Shown here: positions 25,750 to 34,300 of the stretch, one piece after another
Layout: each line of letters opens with the position of its first letter
How positions within the stretch are numbered: position 1 is the first letter of the stretch
Assembly (NCBI GenBank): GCA_964611895.1
Contig: CAZTDN010000007.1
Location: forward strand, 1-64,000
Reading direction: 5' to 3'
Origin: JAIEOG01 sp964611895
Lineage (GTDB): Bacteria; Bdellovibrionota; FAC87; UBA2466
DNA length: 64,000 nucleotides
Program-made: the position numbers and the translations under genes
Notes under the pieces: model-generated
What the model was told of the DNA's origin: nothing
Seen by the model: only the letters and a program-made list of their open reading frames with translations
Database searches by the model: none

Positions 25750-27392
25750 AACAGCGCTGGGAGCGAAGGCGGCGCATCGAGTAGCTCTTTGGTCAAGCTT
25801 TCGAGTTCAGGGCTGCGACTCGCGCGGACGAAGGGGACGCGTAAGAAACGAGAGTCTTCAAACAAGTTAAATGGCTTCGTGTGCAGGTCCGTGTTCACGA
25901 GATAATGGTACTTCTTGTAATACCAGTACGTGTACCGCGCAGCTAAATCCTTGTCGGCGGCCCAACCCTGTGGAGAGCGAACCGCTTCTTCGAGTGCCGT
26001 GAAATAGGCCGACTTAGAATCAAAAGTGTGAGTCAGGCCTTTTTGAATATAGTGCGTCCAGGCAGCAATAAACACCGGTTTTCCAACAAGCGCCGCTTCT
26101 AACCCGATCGAAGAACTATACGCCAAAACCACCTTGGCCTGCTCCACTAGACCATAACTATTTTTGCGCTCGTGAGGTGGAATCACCGTAACGTTCGGAG
26201 GCAACTCGGCAAACGTTCTTTGGATAAAAGTGAGCATGCGTTCGTCGGACTTGTTATAAGTCACATTCGTTTCGGCTGGATGGATGCGGACGGCAACTCG
26301 AATTTCCGGGCGCGAGCGGGCCCAAGAAATGACTTGCTCTATCCAAGCAAACTGCCCTTCAAAGATAGTATCTCGATCAAACGCCGCACTATCCCAAACC
26401 ACATTGGTAAACACTGCTACGTCCAAGGGGCCGTCAACCTTTATGGCGTCGTGGACGTCGACATAAGCAGATACAAATCGTTTGCGACGCAATTCGACAA
26501 AGTCCTTCACTTGTTCCTGAATATTCTCCGATCGCGGGCCAGACTCCAGCCATGCGGAGAATTTTTCTCGAACGTCGTGCCACAATACCGCGATCTGGTT
26601 CACACTAAAGAAGAACCGCTCTTGTTCGCTCAATTCGTAAGTCGCGTAAGGAATCCCCTTTTGGGCTAAGATCGCAAGGGGGATATTGTAGGTTGCATAG
26701 CGCCCATTAAATATCAAAAATCTGGAAAACTTCTCTCGTTCGAGCAAACGCGTAAACGCGGAATGCAAAGTCACCGCTGAAACCAGAAACTTTTTATACA
26801 CCGGCAGGTGATCGGGCCCCAACCCCAGCCGAAGAAAATACCGACAGACACTCAGTCGCACCATACGACCCACCGGAAGTCCTGCGTATTCGAAACGGGT
26901 AGCTTCATCGATCGATTGAATGGAAGCGATAATCTGACGCTGGGATTCCACTTCTTTTGAGTCGACATACTCTTCCAGCCATAGAGTTTGGAGCTCATTT
27001 CGGCTGTAGTACAATCTATTTCGCAGAACGCAGTCTTTGCAAACCGTTGGATTGTTGTCTTTGTTCGAGTCTTGAAAAAGAGTGTCACACACTTCCAAGA
27101 CTCCACGGCACAAGATATGGACCGAAGACAAACCATGACGTGCAGCGGCCTTGTTCACCTGAGTTTCGAAAATGTTTCCATGCCAAAAAATCGGGCGATA
27201 CATCGACAGAACGCCCAATTTACCGTTGTCATCGAAACGCTGTTTTGACCGACGCTCGAACCAAAACATTCGGAAAAGAATATCTAGATTTGCAAGGTAA
27301 AGCGTGACCAAGAGCAACCGCGATCGCAGACGAAATACCCAGCCCGAATCGGTTTTGGATTTTATCCAATTGAGGATTTTTACTTTGTCCAT
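25746..27392 (-). CDS. Capsule-polysaccharide-synthesis-like GT-B protein
   Basis: The 548-residue protein has the features of KpsS/LipB-type and CDP-glycerol-like GT-B transferases: an N-terminal half with a C-x-x-C (TVCKDCVLRNRLYY), then VFTNVVWDSA, AVRIHPAETN and YSSSIGLEAALVGKPVFIAA, the classic nucleotide-sugar site. A hydrophobic segment near residues 25-45 (RLRSRLLLVTLYLANLDILF) may anchor it to the membrane. It follows pseG with a 13-base overlap, so it may add the nonulosonate or a following residue to the glycan. Confidence 0.65.
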   Translation of the reverse strand: MDKVKILNWIKSKTDSGWVFRLRSRLLLVTLYLANLDILFRMFWFERRSKQRFDDNGKLGVLSMYRPIFWHGNIFETQVNKAAARHGLSSVHILCRGVLEVCDTLFQDSNKDNNPTVCKDCVLRNRLYYSRNELQTLWLEEYVDSKEVESQRQIIASIQSIDEATRFEYAGLPVGRMVRLSVCRYFLRLGLGPDHLPVYKKFLVSAVTLHSAFTRLLEREKFSRFLIFNGRYATYNIPLAILAQKGIPYATYELSEQERFFFSVNQIAVLWHDVREKFSAWLESGPRSENIQEQVKDFVELRRKRFVSAYVDVHDAIKVDGPLDVAVFTNVVWDSAAFDRDTIFEGQFAWIEQVISWARSRPEIRVAVRIHPAETNVTYNKSDERMLTFIQRTFAELPPNVTVIPPHERKNSYGLVEQAKVVLAYSSSIGLEAALVGKPVFIAAWTHYIQKGLTHTFDSKSAYFTALEEAVRSPQGWAADKDLAARYTYWYYKKYHYLVNTDLHTKPFNLFEDSRFLRVPFVRASRSPELESLTKELLDAPPSLPALF

Positions 27393-28480
27393 TTTTCCCC
27401 GATTGATTCCAACGCTTCGCAGACCCGCACCGTCCCCATCGCGTCGACTAATTCCGCAGAACGTGCGCCCATCAAAGAAACCTTTCCTGGCTCGGCACAG
27501 GCTTCCAACAAAGCTCGACTTAGCACCTGTGGGGTTATTTCGCTTTCAAAGCCGAGGTAGCAGTGAAAGCCGTCTTTATCCATTTCTTCAGAGGTGCGTC
27601 TTTGATTTTCCGCAATCGCAACCACTAAAGAAGGCGCTCCAAGAGCGCACCGCTCCCATGTGGTGGATCCGCCTGCGCCAACCACCAAATCGGCTTGAGC
27701 CACCCACTGAGAAAACTCGGGACTGGCGTTGAGAAGCTGTACCGAATCCAATTGTAAGGCTTTATCCTCGAGTCGCTTGCGCAATGGGTTCCACTGCCCC
27801 ACCACGACGTCAAAACGTACTCCTTCTAAGTTTAAACCGGCTATCGCATCTAGCATTCGGTCCGTGAGGCCTGGCAAATCGACCCCCCCAAAAAAAACAA
27901 GAACTTTACGGATTTGCTCGAAATGCTCCTGACGAGGGTGGAGGGAACGTAGCTGCCGAAATTCCTTTCTCAACAGGGCGTAGCGCGGACCGCGTAGCTC
28001 TATTCGCTCAGGATTCAAACGGCCCGGAGCTGAATTAAGCGAACTGAAATAGTTTTGATTGAGCAGGCCTTGGGCAGAATGTGGCCGGTCTTCCAAATCA
28101 TCTATAGCAAACACCCAAGGGCGCGCCGAATGCTGAGCAATAGCGGATTCCCACTGAGCATCCAGACCATAATGGTCTACCAACACCCCGTCCACAGCCT
28201 CCCCTTCTAGTGCGCTCAGGGAATCGTGGATATCTGATTCCACCGAGGTGCTCAGCCACTCATTGGCGGGCATGCGGTCCACTGCCACAGGAAGCCAACG
28301 GATGTGCAAACCCTGGGCTTCTAACTGCGAAGCTTGAAGGGCATCCGGCTTACGGCAGAGAAACCCCACACGATGCCCACGCTCCTCCAACGCTTCTGCC
28401 AATGCGGCACAACGGTAAAAATGCCCGGTGCCAATCCGAGCCGAAGCATCGAGGCGTATCCATAAGTTCTGGCTGACCAT
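27380..28480 (-). CDS. pseG: UDP-sugar hydrolase of the pseudaminic acid pathway (PseG-like)
   Basis: This 366-residue GT-B-fold enzyme releases UDP from UDP-2,4-diacetamido-2,4,6-trideoxy-altrose to give the free sugar used by PseI. The N-terminal WIRLDASARIGTGHFYRCAA carries the family's G-x-G-H-x-x-R motif with the catalytic histidine, and VGAGGSTTWERCALGAPSLV is the UDP site; FFGGVD also fits. ATG 28480 has AGGGGC upstream and starts the domain. It is divergent from pseI with 82 bases between starts. Confidence 0.88.
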   Translation of the reverse strand: MVSQNLWIRLDASARIGTGHFYRCAALAEALEERGHRVGFLCRKPDALQASQLEAQGLHIRWLPVAVDRMPANEWLSTSVESDIHDSLSALEGEAVDGVLVDHYGLDAQWESAIAQHSARPWVFAIDDLEDRPHSAQGLLNQNYFSSLNSAPGRLNPERIELRGPRYALLRKEFRQLRSLHPRQEHFEQIRKVLVFFGGVDLPGLTDRMLDAIAGLNLEGVRFDVVVGQWNPLRKRLEDKALQLDSVQLLNASPEFSQWVAQADLVVGAGGSTTWERCALGAPSLVVAIAENQRRTSEEMDKDGFHCYLGFESEITPQVLSRALLEACAEPGKVSLMGARSAELVDAMGTVRVCEALESIGEKWTK

Positions 28481-28562
28481 GCTTGCCCCTGCATACCTTG
28501 CGGGAGGCTTCCTTGACAACCCGAACGCCCGCACCGAATAGTGGCTGCCTAAGGGGTTTTTG

Positions 28563-29615
28563 ATGAAGCAAAATATGGCCATTGGCCGCCACCCGGTGGG
28601 TACGGACCACCCACCTTTTGTGATCGCGGAGTTGTCTGGAAACCATAATGGCTCACTGGATCGAGCTCTCGAAATCGTAAAGGCTGCCGCCCAGGCTGGC
28701 GCGCACTGCCTAAAACTGCAGACCTACACTGCAGATACAATGACTTTGGACACCGACCAGTCAGATTTTTTTATCAGCGATGCCCAGAGCCTCTGGAAAG
28801 GGAAGTCTCTCTATCAGCTTTATCAAGAGGCCAGCACTCCATGGGAGTGGCACCAGCCGATTTTTGATCTCTGTCGCGAACTGGGAATGGTGGGAATGAG
28901 CTCGCCCTTCGACGCCACGGCGGTGGATTTCCTCGACAGCCTGGATGTACCAGCATTTAAAATTGCCAGCTTCGAAGCCGTGGACCTGCCCCTCGTAAAG
29001 AAAATTGCCGAAAAGGGAAAGCCCGTCATCGCCTCAACGGGCATGGCAACGCTCGAAGAAATCGACTTGCTCGTCCAAACTGTACGCAGCACTGGAAATG
29101 AGCAGCTCATATTGCTCAAATGCACCAGCAGCTACCCAGCCACTGCTACACACGCAAACCTTAAAACCATTCCACACCTGCGCGAAGCCTTTGGGGTACC
29201 TGTGGGACTCTCGGACCATACCCTCGGAATCGGAGTGGCGATCGCAGGGGTCGCCTATGGCGCTTGCGTTATCGAAAAACACCTCACCCTGAACCGAACT
29301 GAGGGCGGTGTAGACAGTGATTTTTCGTTGGAACCGGCCGAACTGAAGTCGCTAGTCGAGGAGTCGCGTCGGGCATGGGAAGCAGCAGGGTCGGTTCAAT
29401 ATGGCGCGAGCCACTCTGAAAAGCCCTCGTTGCGCTTCCGGCGTTCAATCTACGCGTGCGCCGACATCAAAGCCGGAGACGAATTTACCGAAAATAACAC
29501 ACGCATTATCCGGCCCGGTTACGCGCTGGCCCCCCGTTTTCTTCCGGTAGTCCTAGGAAAACGTGCTAAAAAGGACCTGCGCCGTGGCGATCGCATTACT
29601 TGGGAAGTTTTGTAA
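28563..29615 (+). CDS. pseI: Pseudaminic acid synthase
   Basis: The 350-residue product condenses phosphoenolpyruvate with a 6-deoxy-diacetamido hexose to form a nonulosonic acid. It has the NeuB-type barrel (FVIAELSGNHNGSLDRALEIV, SSPFDATAVDFL, ASTGMATLEEID, LKCTSSYP, GLSDHTLGIGVAI, EKHLTLNR) and the C-terminal SAF domain (RRSIYACADIKAGDEFTENN). The E-L-S-G-N-H-N-G and E-K-H-L-T-L-x-R forms are those of PseI rather than NeuB. ATG 28563 has AAGGGG upstream. Its stop overlaps the convergent formyltransferase gene by 20 bases. Confidence 0.93.
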   Translation: MKQNMAIGRHPVGTDHPPFVIAELSGNHNGSLDRALEIVKAAAQAGAHCLKLQTYTADTMTLDTDQSDFFISDAQSLWKGKSLYQLYQEASTPWEWHQPIFDLCRELGMVGMSSPFDATAVDFLDSLDVPAFKIASFEAVDLPLVKKIAEKGKPVIASTGMATLEEIDLLVQTVRSTGNEQLILLKCTSSYPATATHANLKTIPHLREAFGVPVGLSDHTLGIGVAIAGVAYGACVIEKHLTLNRTEGGVDSDFSLEPAELKSLVEESRRAWEAAGSVQYGASHSEKPSLRFRRSIYACADIKAGDEFTENNTRIIRPGYALAPRFLPVVLGKRAKKDLRRGDRITWEVL

Positions 29616-30159
29616 GGACATCGACAGGCGTATCCCAACCTAAACTCAAAGTGCTCCACAGCGGTGTTTTGTCGGCGAGGCGATGCCACGTCCCCCCACA
29701 TGCCTGGGGTATTCCAGGCATGTCGCCCTGTCGAATGGCAGGCCAATTCTCAATAAACAAGGTTTCGATTTCACGCTTTAGCACGGAGTAAGAGCTAGCA
29801 AGCGTCTGCGGCCCTTCAAACGACACTTCTTTTTGAACGAGAATATCCCCCGTATCGACACCCTCATCCAAAAAGTGGATAGTCACCCCTTTAGGAGTAG
29901 ACTCCACAAAACTCCAAAAATTGGGATCGGCACCCCGGTTCCAGGGTAGCAAAGAAATGTGCAGATTAATCGCCCGACGCGGGAAGAGATCTAGAACGGA
30001 TTTCTTTAGGATGTGCCGGTAACCGTAGCTGATCAAAAAATCGTACCCAGCCGCGGCGGAAGCGCTGATTCGATCTACGCAAGCCTCGGCTTCATCACCT
30101 TGAGCACGCAAGTACGGTACCAGCCGACATTCCGCCGGGCCCAAAAAGAGGATTTTCAT
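29596..30159 (-). CDS. Formyltransferase, probably sugar N-formyltransferase
   Basis: The 187-residue protein is the catalytic domain of the formyl-tetrahydrofolate transferase family. The triad is intact: N65 and H67 in NLHISLLPWNRGADPNFWS and D102 in DEGVDTGDIL. It lacks a C-terminal OB domain and the usual N-terminal start of Fmt, so it is not a methionyl-tRNA formyltransferase. In this context it would add a formyl group to an amino sugar. It is the last gene of an eight-gene minus-strand operon and overlaps the preceding gene by four bases. Confidence 0.82.
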   Translation of the reverse strand: MKILFLGPAECRLVPYLRAQGDEAEACVDRISASAAAGYDFLISYGYRHILKKSVLDLFPRRAINLHISLLPWNRGADPNFWSFVESTPKGVTIHFLDEGVDTGDILVQKEVSFEGPQTLASSYSVLKREIETLFIENWPAIRQGDMPGIPQACGGTWHRLADKTPLWSTLSLGWDTPVDVLTKLPK

Positions 30160-31424
30160 TTCAGCAGACCTTTTTCAACCATCAGTCGGGCCGGCTCTTG
30201 GAAAGCACCTAAAGGCAGGCCCGAACGCTCAGCAAGGTCAATGAGGTCCTGTTTACCGTCACAAAAACCCATCAAATAATCGTAAGGAAGGCGATCTTCG
30301 TCTTTTTCAACTTTGGGAAACAAACCATACCCAGACAAAAAAGGCTCGCCTTTGAAAGTGTGTTGATAAACACGATTTTCTTCCAGAATTCCGAAAGCCA
30401 TAACCAGAAAACGGACCGCTTCAGCAAAACTTTCCCCACTCACAAATTCCAGATTGTCTCGATCGGTATCATACTCCGGATACTTCCCCAGCTGAGTGCG
30501 ACGAAAGGCAGATACAGGGAGCTGGATTCCCAAAGAATTGTAGGCCTTTTCATTACCGCATTCGCCCGTCCGCACATCATAGTCCGACACGGTATGGCTG
30601 TTCCGACTCAGTTTCAGCGCGTGCACAAATGCCTTGTCGACGACGGTGTTGCCAGGTCTGCTGCGCTTAAAAGTAAATGACTCTCCCCGGTCGGCAAGAT
30701 TTTGCAAGTTCACTCCACCGACAACCTTCCGCGTCAGACTGGAAAAATGGTGCGCAAGAGCGATCGGACCCAACGTTTCTGGGGTGAACAGAAAAAGGTA
30801 ACTGTAATGCCGGTTAGCGCGGGACCTCATCGCTCTGTAAATTTCCACTGCCGCCGCCACCCCCGTGAGGTTGTTCGCAAGTGCTCCGCAGCTTAGGACA
30901 GCATCGATTAAGATGGTTTGCTCCGATTGACCCGGCAAAAATGCGTGGCCCAATGTCAATCTTCCAGGTCTAAACTCCGCATCGATCGAAACCCGGTACT
31001 GCTTTTCGTTCAAAGTGCGTAGCTGCCTCTGCGAAAGGCTAAAACCCCAACGCCTTTTATAATAAGTGACTACGAATGGAACCGCGTCCTCGGCAGCTGC
31101 TGTAGCAACGTGCTTTGAGACCAAGGTTTCACGATCCACTACCCCCTCAAAACTGTCGCTGTAACTCCACAACGCTTGGGGGGACAGCACACCATCTACT
31201 AGGACCGCGCCATTCATTGTCATCAATTGCGCGCGGTGCAGTACCCACTCCGGAGGGACCTCCCAGCTCCCGCAACGCACCCCCGAGTCGACTGAATCCA
31301 CACAGAGGTCTAGATCCTGGCGAAGACGTTCCAGAGACAGCTCAAAACCTCGGCCCAAGAGCGTTCTGGGAATCGCCATCAAGTCCGCGAGCAGGCGCCA
31401 AGAATCCACCAAAGATTCAGCCAC
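30156..31424 (-). CDS. Aminopeptidase-fold protein (DUF4910 type) lacking metal ligands
   Basis: A 422-residue homologue of the next gene (shared YYKRRWGFSLSQRQ, FRPGRLTLGHAFLPG, ANNLTG, PETLGPIA and a C-terminal winged-helix-like segment). Where the neighbour has L-C-H-P-S-M-A-N-N-E-L-S-G this copy has L-S-C-G-A-L-A-N-N-L-T-G: the ligand histidine is cysteine and the glutamate is gone; the GSDERQY site reads GECGNEKAY and EYHTSLDN reads EYDTDRDN. The metal centre is therefore probably lost. GTG 31424 is chosen because GGGAG lies just upstream and the overlap with the previous stop is eight bases; ATG 31454 is possible. Confidence 0.8.
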   Translation of the reverse strand: MAESLVDSWRLLADLMAIPRTLLGRGFELSLERLRQDLDLCVDSVDSGVRCGSWEVPPEWVLHRAQLMTMNGAVLVDGVLSPQALWSYSDSFEGVVDRETLVSKHVATAAAEDAVPFVVTYYKRRWGFSLSQRQLRTLNEKQYRVSIDAEFRPGRLTLGHAFLPGQSEQTILIDAVLSCGALANNLTGVAAAVEIYRAMRSRANRHYSYLFLFTPETLGPIALAHHFSSLTRKVVGGVNLQNLADRGESFTFKRSRPGNTVVDKAFVHALKLSRNSHTVSDYDVRTGECGNEKAYNSLGIQLPVSAFRRTQLGKYPEYDTDRDNLEFVSGESFAEAVRFLVMAFGILEENRVYQHTFKGEPFLSGYGLFPKVEKDEDRLPYDYLMGFCDGKQDLIDLAERSGLPLGAFQEPARLMVEKGLLK

Positions 31425-32712
31425 GTCCGTTCTCCCGGATTTTGAGAATTCCATGCTTTGCCAACAGTTCGGCGGCGGAATTCAAACTCCGCAAAGTACA
31501 GCCGGATCGTTCCGCAATGGCCAACAAGTCATGTTCTCCATCGGAATAGTTCAGCACCCACCAGAGCGCGATCTCGTGGTCCTCCCGCTGTTTTTCGGAA
31601 ACAGTCCTGAAAATGCCCCGAGGTCCCAACTGGGGTTCTCCGTACGGGAGCAGGTTTTCCCAACTCCTATTTTGCTCTAGGGCCAGCGCCACCTGCTCTA
31701 GCAGAGCGGTAGTCTCGCTCATTTTCTCAAAATCCATGAAAGACTTGTTATCAAGCGAAGTATGGTACTCAGGAAAGTCGGTGTACATGGTACGCATGAC
31801 GGATCCCACCGGGAGATTGAAGCCCGGAGAGCAATACTGCCGCTCATCGCTTCCGACGGCGGGATTAAACCGTACTGTTTTTAAAGCTTCGGTGGCCCCC
31901 AAAACGTGGAGAGCCGCACGATCCGCAAGAGTGTTCTCCCGTCGAGACATCTTGTAGGTCAGGTTTCCACCATCTCCGATACAAGTGAGTACATACCCGG
32001 CTCGGAGTCGATCTCGAAAATGCTCTCCACGCCGACTCAAATACGCTACCGAACCTATCGTCTCGGGTAGCACTACGAAACGGTAGGTATATCGTCGATG
32101 CTTCCACTGTTTCATTCGATCATACAAAAAACTGAGCACTAGAGGACCCGAGAGCTCATTGTTCGCCATCGACGGATGGCAAAGATAGGAAGAAAACAAA
32201 ATCTCTTCGGAAGTCTCTCCCGGCAAGATCGCCTCTCCCACCACGAGCTTACCAGGAGTAAAGCGAGACTGGATCTGCACGAAATAGTCGCCGTTTTCAG
32301 GCATTGCATTCCATTCGCGTTGAGACAGACATAGTCCCCAACGCTTGGTGTAATACGAAGTGACGTAAGGAATTGCTTCAGGTTGGTTGGGCAACGTGTA
32401 GACGTGTTTCTGGAGCTCAGATTTTTTCAACCTGCCTTCAAAGGGCATCGAATAGCCCAATAGATGCAAGTTATTCGTCGAAAAATCTGCTCGTCGAATT
32501 CCATTTGGATCTACGAGGTAGGCGCTGAGCGGTTCCCACTCTTCAGGCACGGTCCAGTCTAATATTTTCTCTCCAGTCTTAAACTCCAACTGTTCAAACG
32601 GGACGACCTCACTGAGAATATCGAGCGACTGGCGATAGTGTGGCCCCATAATGCTCCGGCAGAGCGGCCAAAGACGGTCAAAATAGCTTTCGATGCGAGG
32701 CGCCTGTGTCAC
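31417..32712 (-). CDS. Aminopeptidase-fold metallohydrolase (DUF4910 type)
   Basis: The 431-residue product has an M28-like zinc-peptidase core: SSYLCHPSMANNELSG (H179, N184/N185, E186), FVVLPETIGSVAYL, GSDERQYCSPGFNLPVGS and FPEYHTSLDN, all with plausible metal or catalytic residues, and a C-terminal winged-helix-like tail (GEHDLLAIAERSGCTLRSL). Such proteins recur in surface-glycan clusters; their substrate is not known to me, and hydrolysis of an amide on a sugar intermediate is one option. It forms a tandem pair with a degenerate copy. Confidence 0.82.
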   Translation of the reverse strand: MTQAPRIESYFDRLWPLCRSIMGPHYRQSLDILSEVVPFEQLEFKTGEKILDWTVPEEWEPLSAYLVDPNGIRRADFSTNNLHLLGYSMPFEGRLKKSELQKHVYTLPNQPEAIPYVTSYYTKRWGLCLSQREWNAMPENGDYFVQIQSRFTPGKLVVGEAILPGETSEEILFSSYLCHPSMANNELSGPLVLSFLYDRMKQWKHRRYTYRFVVLPETIGSVAYLSRRGEHFRDRLRAGYVLTCIGDGGNLTYKMSRRENTLADRAALHVLGATEALKTVRFNPAVGSDERQYCSPGFNLPVGSVMRTMYTDFPEYHTSLDNKSFMDFEKMSETTALLEQVALALEQNRSWENLLPYGEPQLGPRGIFRTVSEKQREDHEIALWWVLNYSDGEHDLLAIAERSGCTLRSLNSAAELLAKHGILKIRENGRG

Positions 32713-33266
32713 CGGGGTGCCTCTTTCCCAAGAATAATACCGTCTTGAAATTTCCCGTCGCAGAGCCAGTGGTTCTTTAAGATCCCTTCTTGCACGAATC
32801 CAGATTTAAGAAACGCTTTGATACTACCCTGGTTTTCCAGATAGGCTCCCGCTACGATTCGGTTCAGCCCCAAGGTTTCAAACCCGAAATCTGAAAATAC
32901 TTTTATGGCCTCAGACGCGTAGCCCTTACCCCAGCAGGATCTTTCTCCCAAGATCAAACCCATCTCCGCAAACCGGTGATGGTGGTTGATCGGGCCCAGT
33001 TTGATGTTTCCGATGTGCTGATGTGTGGCCTTGATGAAAATTCCAGCCAAAACACTCGTGCCGTCCTGAAGCGTGTGGTCAATATAGGAGCGGATATCTT
33101 CGATAGTATAGGATCTAAATCGCGATTCCAGAAAGCGAGTCACCAAGGGATCGTTCATCCATTGCACGTAGTTCTGTGTCGCGTCCCCGAGAGTCAGGTT
33201 ACGTAAATACAGCCGCAGCCCTTCCACTTGAAACGGCTCCCCAATTTTCCAACTTTTGACCGTCAT
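32709..33266 (-). CDS. GNAT-family N-acetyltransferase (PseH-like)
   Basis: A 185-residue acetyltransferase of the RimJ/RimL-like branch: VEGLRLYLRNLTLGDA, WMNDPLVTRFLESRF, the acetyl-CoA loop SCWGKGYASEAI and GLNRIVAGAYLENQGSIKAFLKSG split over the last strands. In the pseudaminic pathway PseH acetylates the 4-amino group made by PseC; this is the only such gene beside pseB, pseC, pseG and pseI, so that role is likely. It overlaps both neighbours by four bases. Confidence 0.8.
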   Translation of the reverse strand: MTVKSWKIGEPFQVEGLRLYLRNLTLGDATQNYVQWMNDPLVTRFLESRFRSYTIEDIRSYIDHTLQDGTSVLAGIFIKATHQHIGNIKLGPINHHHRFAEMGLILGERSCWGKGYASEAIKVFSDFGFETLGLNRIVAGAYLENQGSIKAFLKSGFVQEGILKNHWLCDGKFQDGIILGKEAPR

Positions 33267-34300
33267 AGCTTCACCGGCCCCCGGTCGGTGTAGGTGACTC
33301 CGCCCAAAGCTTCCTCCAAGAATTTCTGGGGTGTAAAAAACCGATCTCCCAATGCAATTTTATCCAGAATATCCACCCCGGCCTCGGATGCTACCCGGCC
33401 AATGCGGAGGGCTCCATCGGAAAGCGCTACGACGACACCGTGTGACTCTTTGCGGATTACCAGACCGCGAGTGTAGGGGTGAAAGGAACCCTCCTGCTCC
33501 AGACGTTGGACATCTTTCAAATGCACCCGCCGACCATTCCATAGTGTCGAAGCGCCAGCGTAGGGCGCATCAAATGCCTGAATAAACCGACTGACTTCCA
33601 GCGCAGACCACGACCAGTCCACCCACCCATTCAGCTTCGTATTCAAAAAAGGAAAATAGCTGCTCTGCGCCTCCTCCAATGAAACTGCTTCAAAAACCTT
33701 TCCGTTGAGCGCCTCGTGGATGAACTCCAAAATAAACGGAACTTCTACTGGAACGGCGGTTTCAAAGTACTTTTGTGGCGTATCCGCCCGCTCCGGAAAC
33801 TGGTAAGTCTTACGTGCGAGAACTTCACCCCGGTGAAAGCTTTGGCTCCCGCCGTGGACAACTTGGATATTGCAAGCACCCTGACGATTTCCATGCAAAA
33901 TCTGCCAAGAATAATGCGCCCCGCCTCGATACCGCGGAACATCTATTCCCATAAAATCGAGAAGCGGCCCAGCGAAACGAGCCGCAAACTGAGGTTCGAA
34001 CACCCAAGCAGCACCGATCGCCAAACCCAAAGTACTGCCGCCTGAAAACGCCAAGGCCTGCGGATCCGTGTTGATATCAGAGGCAGTGGAGTTAGGAATT
34101 TCTAACCGACCAAGTACCGTCGCTAAAGTCTCTCCATTGGCGTTGACGATGTCGCCAAGGTGTCTCTCGGAGGTAAAAACATGCAGCGGCATCTGCTTGC
34201 CTCGAAGTGCCGGAAGCAATGCCGCCAGCACCCATGATCCGCCAAACAAAGCGAACTTTTCAACCGGGGGGAATTGAATAGGGGAAGTCTTCAAACTCAA
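33263..34300 (-). CDS. Formyltransferase-fold protein lacking catalytic residues
   Basis: The 345-residue protein is built like methionyl-tRNA formyltransferase: an N-terminal formyl-transfer domain (VPRYRGGAHYSWQILHGNRQ matches the P-R-Y-R-G-A region) and a C-terminal OB-like domain (TKLNGWVDWSWSALEVSRFIQAF). The catalytic N-x-H before that region reads D115-F-M117, and the aspartate of the D-T-G-D-I motif is replaced (H-R-G-E-V). It is thus unlikely to transfer formyl groups. It sits in one operon with an intact formyltransferase, so a regulatory, binding or altered-chemistry role is possible. Confidence 0.75.
   Translation of the reverse strand: MSLKTSPIQFPPVEKFALFGGSWVLAALLPALRGKQMPLHVFTSERHLGDIVNANGETLATVLGRLEIPNSTASDINTDPQALAFSGGSTLGLAIGAAWVFEPQFAARFAGPLLDFMGIDVPRYRGGAHYSWQILHGNRQGACNIQVVHGGSQSFHRGEVLARKTYQFPERADTPQKYFETAVPVEVPFILEFIHEALNGKVFEAVSLEEAQSSYFPFLNTKLNGWVDWSWSALEVSRFIQAFDAPYAGASTLWNGRRVHLKDVQRLEQEGSFHPYTRGLVIRKESHGVVVALSDGALRIGRVASEAGVDILDKIALGDRFFTPQKFLEEALGGVTYTDRGPVKL

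Noticed and set aside
33263..34300. Methionyl-tRNA formyltransferase (fmt)
   Set aside because: The catalytic N-x-H and D are replaced, and the gene is in a glycan operon, not beside def or rsmB.
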